From: Streptomyces mayonensis
Lineage (GTDB): Bacteria > Actinomycetota > Actinomycetes > Streptomycetales > Streptomycetaceae
Direction of reading: 5' to 3'
NCBI RefSeq assembly: GCF_018982965.1
Contig: NZ_JACBYP010000024.1
Span: 1 to 64,000 of the forward strand
Length of the DNA stretch: 64,000 nucleotides
Shown here: piece after piece, positions 46,554-55,571 of the stretch
Layout of the letters: each line of letters opens with the position of its first letter
Position numbering within the stretch: position 1 is the first letter of the stretch
Translations under genes and position numbers: made by a program
Notes under the pieces: generated by a model
What the model was told of the DNA's origin: nothing
Databases searched by the model: none
Seen by the model: only the letters and a program-made list of their open reading frames with translations

Positions 46554-47501
46554 ATGCCCGCGAAGGGTAAGCACCGCCGTACCAGGGCCATGCGCCTGAC
46601 CCGCACCATCGCCGTCGCCGGCACCGGCGGCGCCGCGCTCGCACTTCCACTGATGGGCGCCGCCGGCGCCCATGCCGCTCCCGCGCACTCCGTTTCCGAG
46701 CAGGCCGCGCAGTCCGTTCCGGCGTCGGCCGAGAAGGCCGCCGCCGGTGGTTCCGAAAAGAACTCGGACGCGCGGACCTACACCGTGAAGAACGGCGACT
46801 ATCTTTCGAAGATCGCCGACGAGCAGGACGTCGACGGCGGCTGGAAGAAGCTCTACTCGGACAACCGTGAGGCCGTCGGTTCGGACCCGTCGCTGATCCA
46901 CCCCGGTCTCGAGCTGTCCATCGGCGGACCGGCCGCCAAGCCGTCGGCCCCGTCCTCCGCGGAGGCGGAGAAGCCCGCCGAGAAGCCGGCGGAGAAGCCC
47001 GCGAAGAAGTCCGCCGAGAAGCCGGCCGAGCAGTCGTCGGCGCAGAAGTCGACGGAGGCCGAGAACACCTCCTCCTCCGACACCGGCACCTCCGGCGGCT
47101 TCACCTCGCCCGTCGCGGGCGGCACCGTGGGCACCCCGTACCACCAGTCCGGCAGCATGTGGTCCAGCGGCTACCACACCGGCACGGACTTCGTCGTCCC
47201 GACCGGCACCTCGCTCAAGGCCGTCGGCGCGGGCACCGTCGTCTCCGCCGGCTGGGGCGGCGCCTACGGCAACCAGGTCGTCATCCAGCTCGCCGACGGC
47301 CACTACGCCCAGTACGCCCACCTGTCCTCGCTGTCCGTCTCCGCCGGCCAGTCGGTGACGGCGGGCCAGCAGGTCGGCCTCTCGGGCGCCACCGGCAACG
47401 TGACCGGCCCGCACCTGCACTTCGAGATCCGCACCACGCCGGACTACGGCTCGGACGTCGACCCGCTCGCCTACCTGCGCTCGCACGGCGTCTCCGTCTG
47501 A
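46554..47501 (+). CDS. Secreted LysM-M23 cell-wall endopeptidase
   Basis: A 315-aa exported peptidoglycan hydrolase. A signal peptide (basic start, hydrophobic core, cleavage near AHAAPAH) is followed by a LysM domain at about 75-123 (TYTVKNGDYLSKIA). Next comes a low-complexity linker of Lys/Ala/Glu/Pro repeats (about 135-175) that may span the wall. The M23 domain at about 190-310 has zinc ligands H208 and D212 in YHTGTDF and H287/H289 in GPHLHFE. The ATG at 46554 follows the c-di-AMP riboswitch, so expression should fall when c-di-AMP is high. A strong terminator follows. A likely role is wall remodelling during growth or germination. Confidence 0.94.
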   Translation: MPAKGKHRRTRAMRLTRTIAVAGTGGAALALPLMGAAGAHAAPAHSVSEQAAQSVPASAEKAAAGGSEKNSDARTYTVKNGDYLSKIADEQDVDGGWKKLYSDNREAVGSDPSLIHPGLELSIGGPAAKPSAPSSAEAEKPAEKPAEKPAKKSAEKPAEQSSAQKSTEAENTSSSDTGTSGGFTSPVAGGTVGTPYHQSGSMWSSGYHTGTDFVVPTGTSLKAVGAGTVVSAGWGGAYGNQVVIQLADGHYAQYAHLSSLSVSAGQSVTAGQQVGLSGATGNVTGPHLHFEIRTTPDYGSDVDPLAYLRSHGVSV

Positions 47502-47529
47502 CGGACCCCGTACGCGGCCTCCGCGCCAC

Positions 47530-47565
47530 CGAAGGCCGGACCCCGATCCCCGGGTCCGGCCTTCG
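47530..47565 (+). terminator. Terminator of the M23 peptidase gene
   Basis: A 14-bp perfect stem (47530-47543 with 47552-47565), loop 8 nt, is followed by a T-containing stretch (GTGTATTCC). It ends the riboswitch-controlled transcript. Confidence 0.88.
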
Positions 47566-47671
47566 GTGTATTCCGGAATTGACGAACACTTTAGGCGTGG
47601 CTTTTCTCACCGCACGTCAACCCCTTCCTACGGTCGCGTAGGTCACAATCCACGGTGAATCATGGGCCGAT

Positions 47672-48490
47672 GTGGCAGACGATGCGAAGAGTGACAGCAG
47701 AACAGTGATCGGGTCGTACGTGGCGGTGGGGGACAGCTTCACCGAAGGCGTCGGCGACCCCGGGCCCGACGGCTCGTTCGTCGGCTGGGCCGACCGGCTC
47801 GCCGTGCTGCTCGCGGACCGGCGTCCGGAGGGCGACTTCACGTACACCAATCTCGCCGTCCGCGGCAGGCTGCTCGACCAGATCGTGTCGGAACAGGTCC
47901 CGCGGGTCGCCGGCCTCGCACCCGACCTGGTCTCGTTCGCGGCGGGCGGCAACGACATCCTGCGGCCCGGCACGGACCCCGACGAGGTGGCCGAGCGGTT
48001 CGAACTGGCGGTGGCCGCGCTGACCGGCGCGGCCGGCACCGTCCTGGTGACGACCGGGTTCGACACCCGCGGGGTGCCCGTCCTCAAGCATCTGCGCGGC
48101 AAGATCGCCACGTACAACGGGCATGTCCGCGCCGTCGCCGACCGCTACGGCTGCCCGGTGCTCGACCTGTGGTCGCTGCGCAGCGTGCAGGACCGCAGGG
48201 CCTGGGACGCCGACCGGCTGCACCTGTCCCCGGAGGGCCACACACGCGTGGCGCTGCGCGCGGGACAGGCCCTCGGTCTGCCCGTCCCGGCCGACCCGGA
48301 CCAGCCCTGGCCGCCCCTGCCGCCCCGCGGCACGCTGGACGTCCGGCGCGACGACGTGCACTGGGCGCGCGAGTACCTGGTGCCGTGGATCGGACGCCGG
48401 CTGCGCGGCGAGTCGTCGGGCGACCACGTGACGGCCAAGGGAACGCTGTCGCCGGACGACATCAAGATGCGGATCGGTGCGGTGGCCTGA
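47672..48490 (+). CDS. SGNH/GDSL-family hydrolase
   Basis: A 272-aa esterase-like enzyme. Block I GDSFTEG holds the nucleophilic Ser, block II the Gly in LAVRGRLL, block III AAGGNDIL the Asn, and block V DRLHLSPEGH the Asp/His pair. No signal peptide is visible, so it is cytoplasmic. The C-terminal 70 residues (from PWPPLPPRGTLDVRRDDVHWARE) are a conserved actinobacterial extension of unknown role. The GTG at 47672 is the start. The natural ester substrate is unknown. Confidence 0.9.
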   Translation: MADDAKSDSRTVIGSYVAVGDSFTEGVGDPGPDGSFVGWADRLAVLLADRRPEGDFTYTNLAVRGRLLDQIVSEQVPRVAGLAPDLVSFAAGGNDILRPGTDPDEVAERFELAVAALTGAAGTVLVTTGFDTRGVPVLKHLRGKIATYNGHVRAVADRYGCPVLDLWSLRSVQDRRAWDADRLHLSPEGHTRVALRAGQALGLPVPADPDQPWPPLPPRGTLDVRRDDVHWAREYLVPWIGRRLRGESSGDHVTAKGTLSPDDIKMRIGAVA

Positions 48491-48643
48491 CCCGCACGGG
48501 CGCCGGAACGCTTTTCCGGTTGCACCGGTCCCGGGGGAACCAGGAGCCGGCACCGGTCGTTCGAGGTGACGTCGGACCGGACGGCCGTGGCGTCGGGCCG
48601 GACGACCCCTGTTGAGATCTGACCTACTCCACCTGGAGGTACC

Positions 48644-49837
48644 GTGGCCGGTTTCCGTTCCCCGAGTGCCGGGTTCCGCGTGCCGCGTCCGGCGGCCTTC
48701 GGCGCGGACCCGAGCGGCGAGCGCATGGCGCGCATCCGCAGATCGCCGCACTTCCGTGACGGCGTCTTCCAGAACCCCGGGGGCACGGCACGGACCCGGC
48801 CCTCGGGATCGGTCGCGGAACTCGCCAAGACCTACGTCGACAAGGACACGCGGCAGCGCCGGGCCCCCCGCGGTCCCGTCCCGGTCCACGCCACCACGCT
48901 CGCCGACCTCGCCCGGCCGCCCGCCTCCGGACTCCGGCTGACCTGGATGGGACACTCCAGCGTGCTCGCCGAGATCGACGGGCAGCGGGTGCTCTTCGAC
49001 CCCGTGTGGGGCGAGCGCTGCTCCCCGTTCCCCTTCGCAGGACCCAAGCGGCTGCACCCCGTGCCGCTGCCCCTCGCGGCCCTGGGCCGGGTGGACGTGG
49101 TCGTCATCTCCCACGACCACTACGACCACCTCGACCTGCCCACGATCAAGGCCCTGGCCGGCACGGACACCCTCTTCGCCGTCCCGCTCGGTGTCGGCGC
49201 CCACCTCGAACACTGGGGCGTGTCCCCCGACCGCCTGCGCGAGCTGGACTGGCACGAGGAGACGCGGGTCGGCGGCCTCACCCTGACCGCCACCCCGGCC
49301 CGGCACTTCTGCGGGCGCGGGCTGCGCAACACCCAGCACACCCTCTGGGCGTCCTGGGTCGTCGCCGGGGACGAGCACCGCGTCTACCACAGCGGAGACA
49401 CCGGCTACTTCGAGGGCTTCCGCGACATCGGCGCCGCCCACGGCCCCTTCGACGCCACGATGATCCAGCTCGGGGCGTACTCGGACTTCTGGCCGGACAT
49501 CCACATGACACCGGCCGAGGCGGTACGGGCTCACCTGGACCTCCAGGGAGGCGAGCCCCGGGGTGCCCTGCTCCCCATCCACTGGGGCACCTTCAACCTG
49601 GCCCCGCACGCGTGGGCGGAGCCGGGGGAGTGGACGAAGGACGCTGCCGAGGAGGTCGGGCAGGCGGTGGCGTTTCCGCGGCCGGGGGAGCCGTTCGAGC
49701 CGGCGGGGGAACTGCCGGGGGACGCGTGGTGGCGTGCGCTGTCGGGTCCGATCGCGCACCCGTGGCGGCGTCCCCGGGGCGCTGAGGGTGTGGCCGAGAC
49801 GAGCAAGGGCGATCTCGACCTCGCCGGGGAGCGGTGA
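48644..49837 (+). CDS. MBL-fold metal-dependent hydrolase (NAPE-PLD/UlaG-like)
   Basis: A 397-aa metallo-beta-lactamase-fold protein. The dinuclear metal site is ISHDHYDHLD (HxHxDH), then H in PARHFCGRG, D in HSGDTGYF and H in LPIHWGTF. LTWMGHSSVL is the opening strand of the NAPE-PLD-like subgroup. The N-terminus is Arg/Phe-rich with no signal peptide. GGAGG lies 4 nt before the GTG at 48644. Proteins of this group can be phosphodiesterases or lactonases; the substrate here is unknown. It stands alone, with 150-bp and 540-bp gaps on its sides. Confidence 0.9.
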   Translation: MAGFRSPSAGFRVPRPAAFGADPSGERMARIRRSPHFRDGVFQNPGGTARTRPSGSVAELAKTYVDKDTRQRRAPRGPVPVHATTLADLARPPASGLRLTWMGHSSVLAEIDGQRVLFDPVWGERCSPFPFAGPKRLHPVPLPLAALGRVDVVVISHDHYDHLDLPTIKALAGTDTLFAVPLGVGAHLEHWGVSPDRLRELDWHEETRVGGLTLTATPARHFCGRGLRNTQHTLWASWVVAGDEHRVYHSGDTGYFEGFRDIGAAHGPFDATMIQLGAYSDFWPDIHMTPAEAVRAHLDLQGGEPRGALLPIHWGTFNLAPHAWAEPGEWTKDAAEEVGQAVAFPRPGEPFEPAGELPGDAWWRALSGPIAHPWRRPRGAEGVAETSKGDLDLAGER

Positions 49838-50377
49838 GGCCGGCCGGGGACAAGACGGGGGAGGGGGTGCGGATGCCGGAGTGTCTCCCTGCTGACGAAC
49901 GGCGTCGTCTGCTGCGAGCCTTGGACGGAGCGCCCCGCGTGGAAGTGCGAAGCCACAGCTCAGTGCTTCAGGTCCTTGCCGTCCCTGGAAGGGCGTCTCG
50001 GGTGGTCGTCCGAACGCGCGTCGTGCTTCGATGAGCTTGCAGAAGGGAGTTGGCTGGGCGGCGCTCGGCCGCACTCCCGGCCGCTTTCGGTAGCAGCGTC
50101 CAAGGACGCGGCGCATGTCTGCCTCGTCACCTTGGCTCGATGCCGTGACTCCCGTGTCGCCGGTGTACCCCTTCAACGTGCCAGGGGAGCCGATGGCGTG
50201 CGTCAGGCCGGCGTCTATGCCATGACCCACGTGACGGGCATCCGCCGACTGAACGGGACCACGTTCACGGCCGCCGGGGTCACCCCGGTCCTCAGCGGCC
50301 TGCACGTCGGGGTGTCCTCCGCGTTCGGCCGGTGGATGGCCCGCCCTGCCCCGGCCGACGCGGCGGTGTACCGCGCG
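49838..50377. other. Gene-poor 540-bp region
   Basis: No conserved ORF is seen on either strand. Open frames here are short or extend antisense into the amidohydrolase. Base composition is less G+C-biased at 49890-50180 than around it, which suggests decayed or acquired DNA. I found no tRNA fold, repeat or hairpin of note. Confidence 0.5.
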
Positions 50378-51910
50378 TCAGGACGTGCGGTGGGTCCAGA
50401 CACCCGCCAGCATGGTCGCGTGCACCGGCATGGCCCGCAGGGTGGCGGTGTCCGCGGTCAGCGGGTCGGTGTCGGTGATCACCAGGTCCGCGTCGTCGCC
50501 GGCCCGGATCAGCCGTCGGCCCCGGGACGAGGCGGCGAGGGCGGCCGTCACCGGGATGCGCTGTTCGGGGTGGAACGGCGGGCGCTCGTCGTCGGTCCGC
50601 TCGACCGCCGAGGCGATGGTCAGCCAGGGGTCGAGCGGGGCAACGGGGGCGTCGGAGCCGAGTGCGAGGTCGGCTCCGGCGGCCAGCAGGTCCGCGAAGG
50701 CGTAGGCGCGGTGGGTACGGCCCGCCCAGTGCCGCCGCGCGACGTCCCGGTCGTCCACGGCATGGGTGGGCTGGACGCTGACGGTGACCCCCAGCTCGGC
50801 GAAGCGCGGCACGTCCTTGGCGGCCAGGAGCTGGCCGTGCTCGACGCTGCCCCGGCAGCGCACCGTTTCGAAGGCGTCCAGGGCCATCTCGTTGGCGCGG
50901 TCCCCGATCGCGTGCACGGCGGGTGTGATGCCGTGCCCGGACGCGCGGCGCAGCAGCGACACCAGCTCCCCGGGGGAGACCTCCTCCAGTCCGCGGGCGT
51001 CGGGTGCCTCGGGATCCCGGTCCGGGTACGGGTCGTGGCACAGCGCGGTGCGGGTGTTGAGGGATCCGTCGGTGAGCAGCTTGAACGGCCCGACCTCCAG
51101 CAGACCGCCCGGTACGGGCAGCAGCCGACCGGTGCGCAGGCCGCGGGCGATCGCGCCCTCCAGCTGCGGGAGCCAGATCGAGGCGGCCACCCGCAGCGGG
51201 AAGGTCCCGGTGCTCTCCTCGCTCATCCGCCGGGTCCAGTCCGTGATGTTGTCCGCGTACTCGAAGTCGACGATGCCGGTGACGCCCCGGGCGGCGGCGG
51301 CAGCGGCGGCCTCCCGGACCCACTGGTCCGTCACCCGCGCCGGTACGGCGGTGAGTTCGGCGATGGCTCGCATGCTCTCGCCCTCGAAGAGCAGGCCGGT
51401 GGGGTGACCGCCGCGCCCCACCGTCGCGAGCGCGGCCGAGTTGAGCCAGGCACAGTGGAGATCCATGCTGATCAGCAGGGTCGGCCGGTCCGGGACGAGG
51501 GCGTCAAGGAGGTCCTTGTGCGGGGTGTCGGGCCACAGCGCGTCGCGGAAGCCGTAACCGATCAGCGGCTCGTCGGCCGGCAGGCCCTCGGCCCGGCGCC
51601 CGGCGGCGTCCGCCGCGTCCCGGGCCGAGCCTGCGCCGGACAGGTCGAGGCGGCGGCGTACACCGGCCCACTGGACCATGTGGACGTGGGCGTCCCACAG
51701 CCCCGGCAGCAGGGTGCGTCCGTCGAGGTCGAGGTCCTCTCCCTCGGCCTGCGGGGCGGTGCCCGCCGGGTGGACGGCCGTGACCAGGCCGCCCTCGGTC
51801 CGGACGTCGCTCAGCGGCCCGCCCGCGCCCAGGTGCACCCGGCGCAGGGTGACGGGGGGTGCGGTCCCCCGCGCGTCGTCGGCCGGCACGGTGGTGGTGG
51901 TCGAGGTCAC
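50378..51910 (-). CDS. YtcJ-like amidohydrolase
   Basis: A 510-aa metal-dependent hydrolase of the Amidohydro_3 (YtcJ) group. The metal-binding HxH is in WDAHVHMVQW; other ligands are His in ITPAVHAIGDRANEMA, His in SVEHGQLL, and Asp in LALGSDAPVAPLDPW. A small beta-sandwich is formed by both ends (LDGRTLLPGLW and ADLVITDTDPLT). The GTG at 51910 has GGAGG 5 nt upstream and overlaps the PaiB-like stop by 4 bp. It is the last gene of a peptide-uptake operon, so it may hydrolyse an imported N-acyl or amide compound; the substrate is unknown. Confidence 0.9.
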   Translation of the reverse strand: MTSTTTTVPADDARGTAPPVTLRRVHLGAGGPLSDVRTEGGLVTAVHPAGTAPQAEGEDLDLDGRTLLPGLWDAHVHMVQWAGVRRRLDLSGAGSARDAADAAGRRAEGLPADEPLIGYGFRDALWPDTPHKDLLDALVPDRPTLLISMDLHCAWLNSAALATVGRGGHPTGLLFEGESMRAIAELTAVPARVTDQWVREAAAAAAARGVTGIVDFEYADNITDWTRRMSEESTGTFPLRVAASIWLPQLEGAIARGLRTGRLLPVPGGLLEVGPFKLLTDGSLNTRTALCHDPYPDRDPEAPDARGLEEVSPGELVSLLRRASGHGITPAVHAIGDRANEMALDAFETVRCRGSVEHGQLLAAKDVPRFAELGVTVSVQPTHAVDDRDVARRHWAGRTHRAYAFADLLAAGADLALGSDAPVAPLDPWLTIASAVERTDDERPPFHPEQRIPVTAALAASSRGRRLIRAGDDADLVITDTDPLTADTATLRAMPVHATMLAGVWTHRTS

Positions 51911-52542
51911 GGGGTCCTCCGTATGTCGCGCATGGCACGGGCGAGTTGGGGATGAGCGTAGGGCTGGTCCGACTCGAGGGCCGCGGCCAGGCGCCGTACG
52001 ACGTCCTCGGACTCGTCCTGGCTGAGTTTCGCCTTGGCCGTCAGGCGCGCGGCGGGCAGCCGGAATCCGGTCACCCCCGGGGCGATGCGGTGGGCGTAGT
52101 CCTCGACCCGGGCGAGCCGCCAGGGCTCGGGGAAGTGGTCCTCGAAGTGGTCCACGGTGTCGGACAGGACGTCGTAGGTCTCGTCGGGGGCGAGGATCTC
52201 GGGCCGGCCGTGGACGTGCAGGACCGTGAAGTTCCAGGTGGGGACGTGCGGTGTCTCCTCGTACCAGACGGGCGAGAGGTAACCGTGCGGTCCTTGGAGC
52301 ACCACGGCGACGTCGTGCGAACCGAGTTCGTGCTCCAGGGCGTCGGTGCGGGCCAGGTGCCCGAGCAGGGTGAGCGTGCCGTCCGGGGCGTCCGGTGCGG
52401 TGCGCTCGACGAGCACCGGCAGATGGGAGACGACCAGGCCGCCGTGCTCGGTGTTGCTGATCAGGGTGGCCCAGGGGTGGGCGTGGGCGAGGTCGCGGAT
52501 CCATCCGGGGTCGTCGACCCGGAAGATCTCCTGTTGCAGCAT
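51907..52542 (-). CDS. FMN-binding negative regulator, PaiB-like
   Basis: A 211-aa split-barrel FMN-binding protein. The start MLQQEIFRVDD and the segments HPWATLISN, HLPVLVER and HLARTDAL are typical of PaiB. The FMN phosphate-binding VVLQGPHGYLSPVWYE and the VPTWNFTVLHVHG motif are intact. PaiB in Bacillus represses sporulation and protease genes, but in most organisms its activity is unproven; it could be an oxidoreductase or flavin carrier. It lies between the transporter ATPase and the amidohydrolase, coupled to the latter by a 4-bp overlap. Confidence 0.88.
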   Translation of the reverse strand: MLQQEIFRVDDPGWIRDLAHAHPWATLISNTEHGGLVVSHLPVLVERTAPDAPDGTLTLLGHLARTDALEHELGSHDVAVVLQGPHGYLSPVWYEETPHVPTWNFTVLHVHGRPEILAPDETYDVLSDTVDHFEDHFPEPWRLARVEDYAHRIAPGVTGFRLPAARLTAKAKLSQDESEDVVRRLAAALESDQPYAHPQLARAMRDIRRTP

Positions 52543-52593
52543 CTGTTCCGTCCGTCAGTCGTTCTCGGCGGTTGTTCTCGTCGGCGGTTCTGG

Positions 52594-53643
52594 TCAGTCG
52601 TTCTCGGGAAAGTGGCAGGCGACGCGGCGCTCGCCGCCGGGCTCGGTCGGGGTCAGCACGGGCCGCTTCTCGGTGCAGACCTTCTCGCTCTTCCAGCAAC
52701 GGGTGTGGAACGGGCAGCCGGCCGGCGGCCGGGCCGGGCTCGGCGGGTCGCCCTGGAGGACGATGCGCTCACTCTCGCCCCGGCGGCGCGGGTCCGGCTC
52801 GGGGACGGCGGAGAGCAGGGCGCGGGTGTAGGGGTGCGCGGGACGGCCGTACACCGTGTCGCGGTCGCCCTGCTCCACGATCCGGCCCAGGTACATGACG
52901 GCGACCTCGTCCGCGATGTTGCGGACCACGGCCAGGTCGTGGGCGATGAAGACGTACGAAAGACCGAAGGTCCGCTGCAGTTCCTTGAGCAGGTTCATCA
53001 CCTGCGCCTGGACCGACACGTCGAGCGCGGACACCGGTTCGTCGCAGAGCAGGATCCTGGGACGCAGGGCGAGTGCGCGGGCGATGCCGAGCCGCTGGCG
53101 CTGGCCGCCGGAGAACTGGTGGGGGTGGCGGTGCCCGTGGTCCGGGTCGAGGCCGACCATCTCCATCAGTTCGCGGGCCCGGGCCGACCGGCTGTGTTTC
53201 GCCTCCGGGGCGCGGTGGACGTCCATCGGCTCCCGGACGATCTCCAGGGCGGTCATCCGGGGGTCCAGTGACGTGTACGGGTCCTGCATCACGAGCTGGA
53301 TGTCGCGCCGGCGGCGCCGCAGCTCGGAGCGGGGCAGGCCGAGCAGGTCCCGCCCGTCCACACGTACCGTGCCGGAGGTGGGCCGGTCGAGGGCCAGCAG
53401 GAGCCGGGTGAGGGTCGACTTGCCGCAGCCGGACTCGCCGACGAGCCCCAGGGTGCTGCCGCTGCGCAGGGCCAGGTCGACCCCGTCGACGGCGCGGACG
53501 GTCGCCCGGCCGCGGCCGATGCCGAACGGGCCTCCCGAGGTGTAGTGCCTGACCAGTCCGCGCGCCTCCAGCAGCACGGGCGCAGCCGGTGCGGCGGCGG
53601 TGACGGTCGGGCTCTTGCCGGTGTCGGTGACGTCATCGGGCAC
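52594..53643 (-). CDS. Peptide ABC transporter ATP-binding protein, DppF/OppF type
   Basis: A 349-aa ATPase energising the peptide permease. Walker A is GESGCGKST, the signature is FSGGQRQRLGIA, Walker B is ILLCDEPVSALD and the H-loop is FIAHDLAVV. The C-terminal oligopeptide extension carries a Cys cluster (GCPFHTRCWKSEKVC) that often binds an iron-sulfur cluster in this family. It overlaps the partner ATPase gene by 11 bp. Both together form the heterodimeric motor. Confidence 0.93.
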   Translation of the reverse strand: MPDDVTDTGKSPTVTAAAPAAPVLLEARGLVRHYTSGGPFGIGRGRATVRAVDGVDLALRSGSTLGLVGESGCGKSTLTRLLLALDRPTSGTVRVDGRDLLGLPRSELRRRRRDIQLVMQDPYTSLDPRMTALEIVREPMDVHRAPEAKHSRSARARELMEMVGLDPDHGHRHPHQFSGGQRQRLGIARALALRPRILLCDEPVSALDVSVQAQVMNLLKELQRTFGLSYVFIAHDLAVVRNIADEVAVMYLGRIVEQGDRDTVYGRPAHPYTRALLSAVPEPDPRRRGESERIVLQGDPPSPARPPAGCPFHTRCWKSEKVCTEKRPVLTPTEPGGERRVACHFPEND

Positions 53644-54658
53644 TGGAGGCCTCCAGCGGGTAGTGGCACGCGACGAGCCGTGCAGGCGGGGCCGGGAGCA
53701 GCGCCGGCTGCCGCGTGGCGCAGGAGTCGCGGGCGGCGGGACAGCGCGGGCGGAAGGAGCAGCCGGGCGGCAGGGGCCCGGGGGCTGGGGGAGTACCGGG
53801 AATGGGGGTGAGATCGTCCGGCGGCCCCTCCAGGCGGGGCAGGGCGGCGAGCAGGCCCTCGGTGTAGGGGTGGGCGGGCCGGTCGTAGAGATCCTCGACC
53901 GGTGCCTGCTCGACGATGTGCCCGGCGTACATGATGGCGACCCGGTCGGCCGCGGTGGCGGCGAGGCCGAGGTCGTGGGTGATCAGCAGCAGTGCGGAGC
54001 CGGTCGACTCGCGCAGTTCGGCGAGCAACTCCATGATCTGGGCCTGCACGGTGACGTCCAGGGCCGTGGTCGGTTCGTCCGCGATCAGGACGTCGGGGGA
54101 GAGAGCGAGGGCCGAGGCGATCATGATGCGCTGGCGCATGCCGCCGGAGAACTGGTGGGGATAGTCGCGGTAGCGGCGGGCCGGATCGGGGATGCGGACC
54201 CGGGCCATCAGCTCGACGGCGCGGGCGCGGGCCTCGCGGCGGCCCACCTGCTCGTGAGCGCGGATCACCTCGGCGATCTGGAAGCCCACGGTGAGCGTGG
54301 GATTGAGGGCGGACAGCGCGTCCTGGAAGATCATCGCGATGTGCTTGCCGCGCCGTGCGCGCAACGCGTCGGGGTGGAGGGCGAGCAGGTCCGTGCCGCG
54401 GTGGCGGACGCTGCCGCCGACCTCGGCGGTGGTGGCGGGCAGCAGGCCCATCAGCGCCATCGCCGACAGGCTCTTGCCGGACCCGGACTCGCCGATGAGG
54501 GCCAGGGTCTCGCCCTCGTGCAGGGTGAAGGAGACACCGCGCACCACCCGCCGGGACCGGGGCGCGCCCGGAGTCCCGGACAGCAGGTCGACGGTCAGGT
54601 CCTCGGCCTCCAGAAGAGGCTGCGGCTCGGCGGGTGTGCCGCCGGTCGTGGTCGTCAC
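53633..54658 (-). CDS. Peptide ABC transporter ATP-binding protein, DppD/OppD type
   Basis: A 341-aa ATPase, partner of the downstream ATP-binding protein. Walker A is GESGSGKSL with Leu in place of the usual Thr/Ser final residue region (GKSLSAMAL), normal for OppD. The signature is FSGGMRQRIMIA, Walker B is VLIADEPTTALD and the H-loop is LITHDLGLA. The C-terminal CSFRPRCPAARDSC segment is the oligopeptide/dipeptide extension with four Cys. GTG start at 54658, 4 bp after the permease gene. Confidence 0.93.
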   Translation of the reverse strand: MTTTTGGTPAEPQPLLEAEDLTVDLLSGTPGAPRSRRVVRGVSFTLHEGETLALIGESGSGKSLSAMALMGLLPATTAEVGGSVRHRGTDLLALHPDALRARRGKHIAMIFQDALSALNPTLTVGFQIAEVIRAHEQVGRREARARAVELMARVRIPDPARRYRDYPHQFSGGMRQRIMIASALALSPDVLIADEPTTALDVTVQAQIMELLAELRESTGSALLLITHDLGLAATAADRVAIMYAGHIVEQAPVEDLYDRPAHPYTEGLLAALPRLEGPPDDLTPIPGTPPAPGPLPPGCSFRPRCPAARDSCATRQPALLPAPPARLVACHYPLEASSAR

Positions 54659-54662
54659 GGGG

Positions 54663-55571
54663 TCACCGTCCTCTCGGGTCCAGGGCGTCGCGCACGGTGT
54701 CTCCGAAGGTGATCAGGACGAACACGGTGAAGGAGAGGAACAGCCCGGGGAAGACGAGCAGATGCGGATGGGTGCGGAAGGAGTTCTGCGCCCCGGCCAG
54801 CTGAAGTCCCCAGGAGATCGAAGGGGACTGGAGTCCGACGCCGAGGAAGGTGAGCGAGGCCTCGGCCACGATGACCCCGCCCACGGTGATGGTGGCGAGG
54901 ACCAGCGCCGGGGTGAGCGCGTTGGGCAGGACGTGCCTGCGGACGATGTCCCAGGGGCCGGCGCCCAGACTGCGGGCCATCACGACGTAGTCGGCCTCAC
55001 GCACCGAACGGACGGAGGCGCGGACCACCCGGGTCATGGTCGGCCAGCCGAACAGCGCCAGTACGGCGGCCACCGTCGGTATGTCGCGGGTGGGCAGGGT
55101 GTTCAGGACGACGATCGCTCCGAGCAGGAACGGGAAGCCCAGGAACACGTCGGTGAGCCGGGCGACCACGCTGTCCACGATCCGGCCCGCCATGCCGGCC
55201 AGGCAGCCGAGGACGAGCGCCACGGCGAGCGAGGCGGCGGTGGCGAGGAAGCCCACCCCGAGCGAGGCGCGCGCCCCGTGCACGACGTTGGCGTACAGGT
55301 CGCAGCCCTGCACGTCGTAGCCGAAGGGGTGCCCGGCGGACGGGCCCCGCGCGCTGTGCGTGAGATCGCAGACGGTCGGGTCGCCGTGGCCGAACCAGCC
55401 CGCGAAGAGCCCCGGCGCGGCCGCGACGAGGAGGAGCAGCAGGACACCGGCCCCGGTGAGCAGGAAGGCGGGCCTGCGGCGCAGTGTGCGCCATCCGGCG
55501 CCTGCGGAGGAGACCGGCGGGGCGGCGCCGTCCGGGGACGTGTCCGCCGGCGCGGTCAGGGTGTCAGTCAT
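54663..55571 (-). CDS. Peptide ABC transporter permease, DppC type
   Basis: A 302-aa permease with an N-terminal cytoplasmic tail, a first membrane segment (LLTGAGVLLLLLVAAAPGLF), a short extracellular region and five further segments. The coupling motif is EADYVVMARSLGAGPWDIVRRHVLPNAL, with the EAA-loop Gly conserved. It overlaps the DppB-type gene by 8 bp. Together the two form the membrane channel for peptides delivered by the lipoprotein. Confidence 0.93.
   Translation of the reverse strand: MTDTLTAPADTSPDGAAPPVSSAGAGWRTLRRRPAFLLTGAGVLLLLLVAAAPGLFAGWFGHGDPTVCDLTHSARGPSAGHPFGYDVQGCDLYANVVHGARASLGVGFLATAASLAVALVLGCLAGMAGRIVDSVVARLTDVFLGFPFLLGAIVVLNTLPTRDIPTVAAVLALFGWPTMTRVVRASVRSVREADYVVMARSLGAGPWDIVRRHVLPNALTPALVLATITVGGVIVAEASLTFLGVGLQSPSISWGLQLAGAQNSFRTHPHLLVFPGLFLSFTVFVLITFGDTVRDALDPRGR

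Noticed and set aside
49834-50034. 66-codon plus-strand ORF after the MBL hydrolase
   Set aside because: No conserved sequence, no good ribosome site and unlike codon usage.
47660-50305. 881-codon minus-strand open frame over the SGNH and MBL genes
   Set aside because: Shadow frame; the plus strand holds two conserved enzymes with intact active sites.
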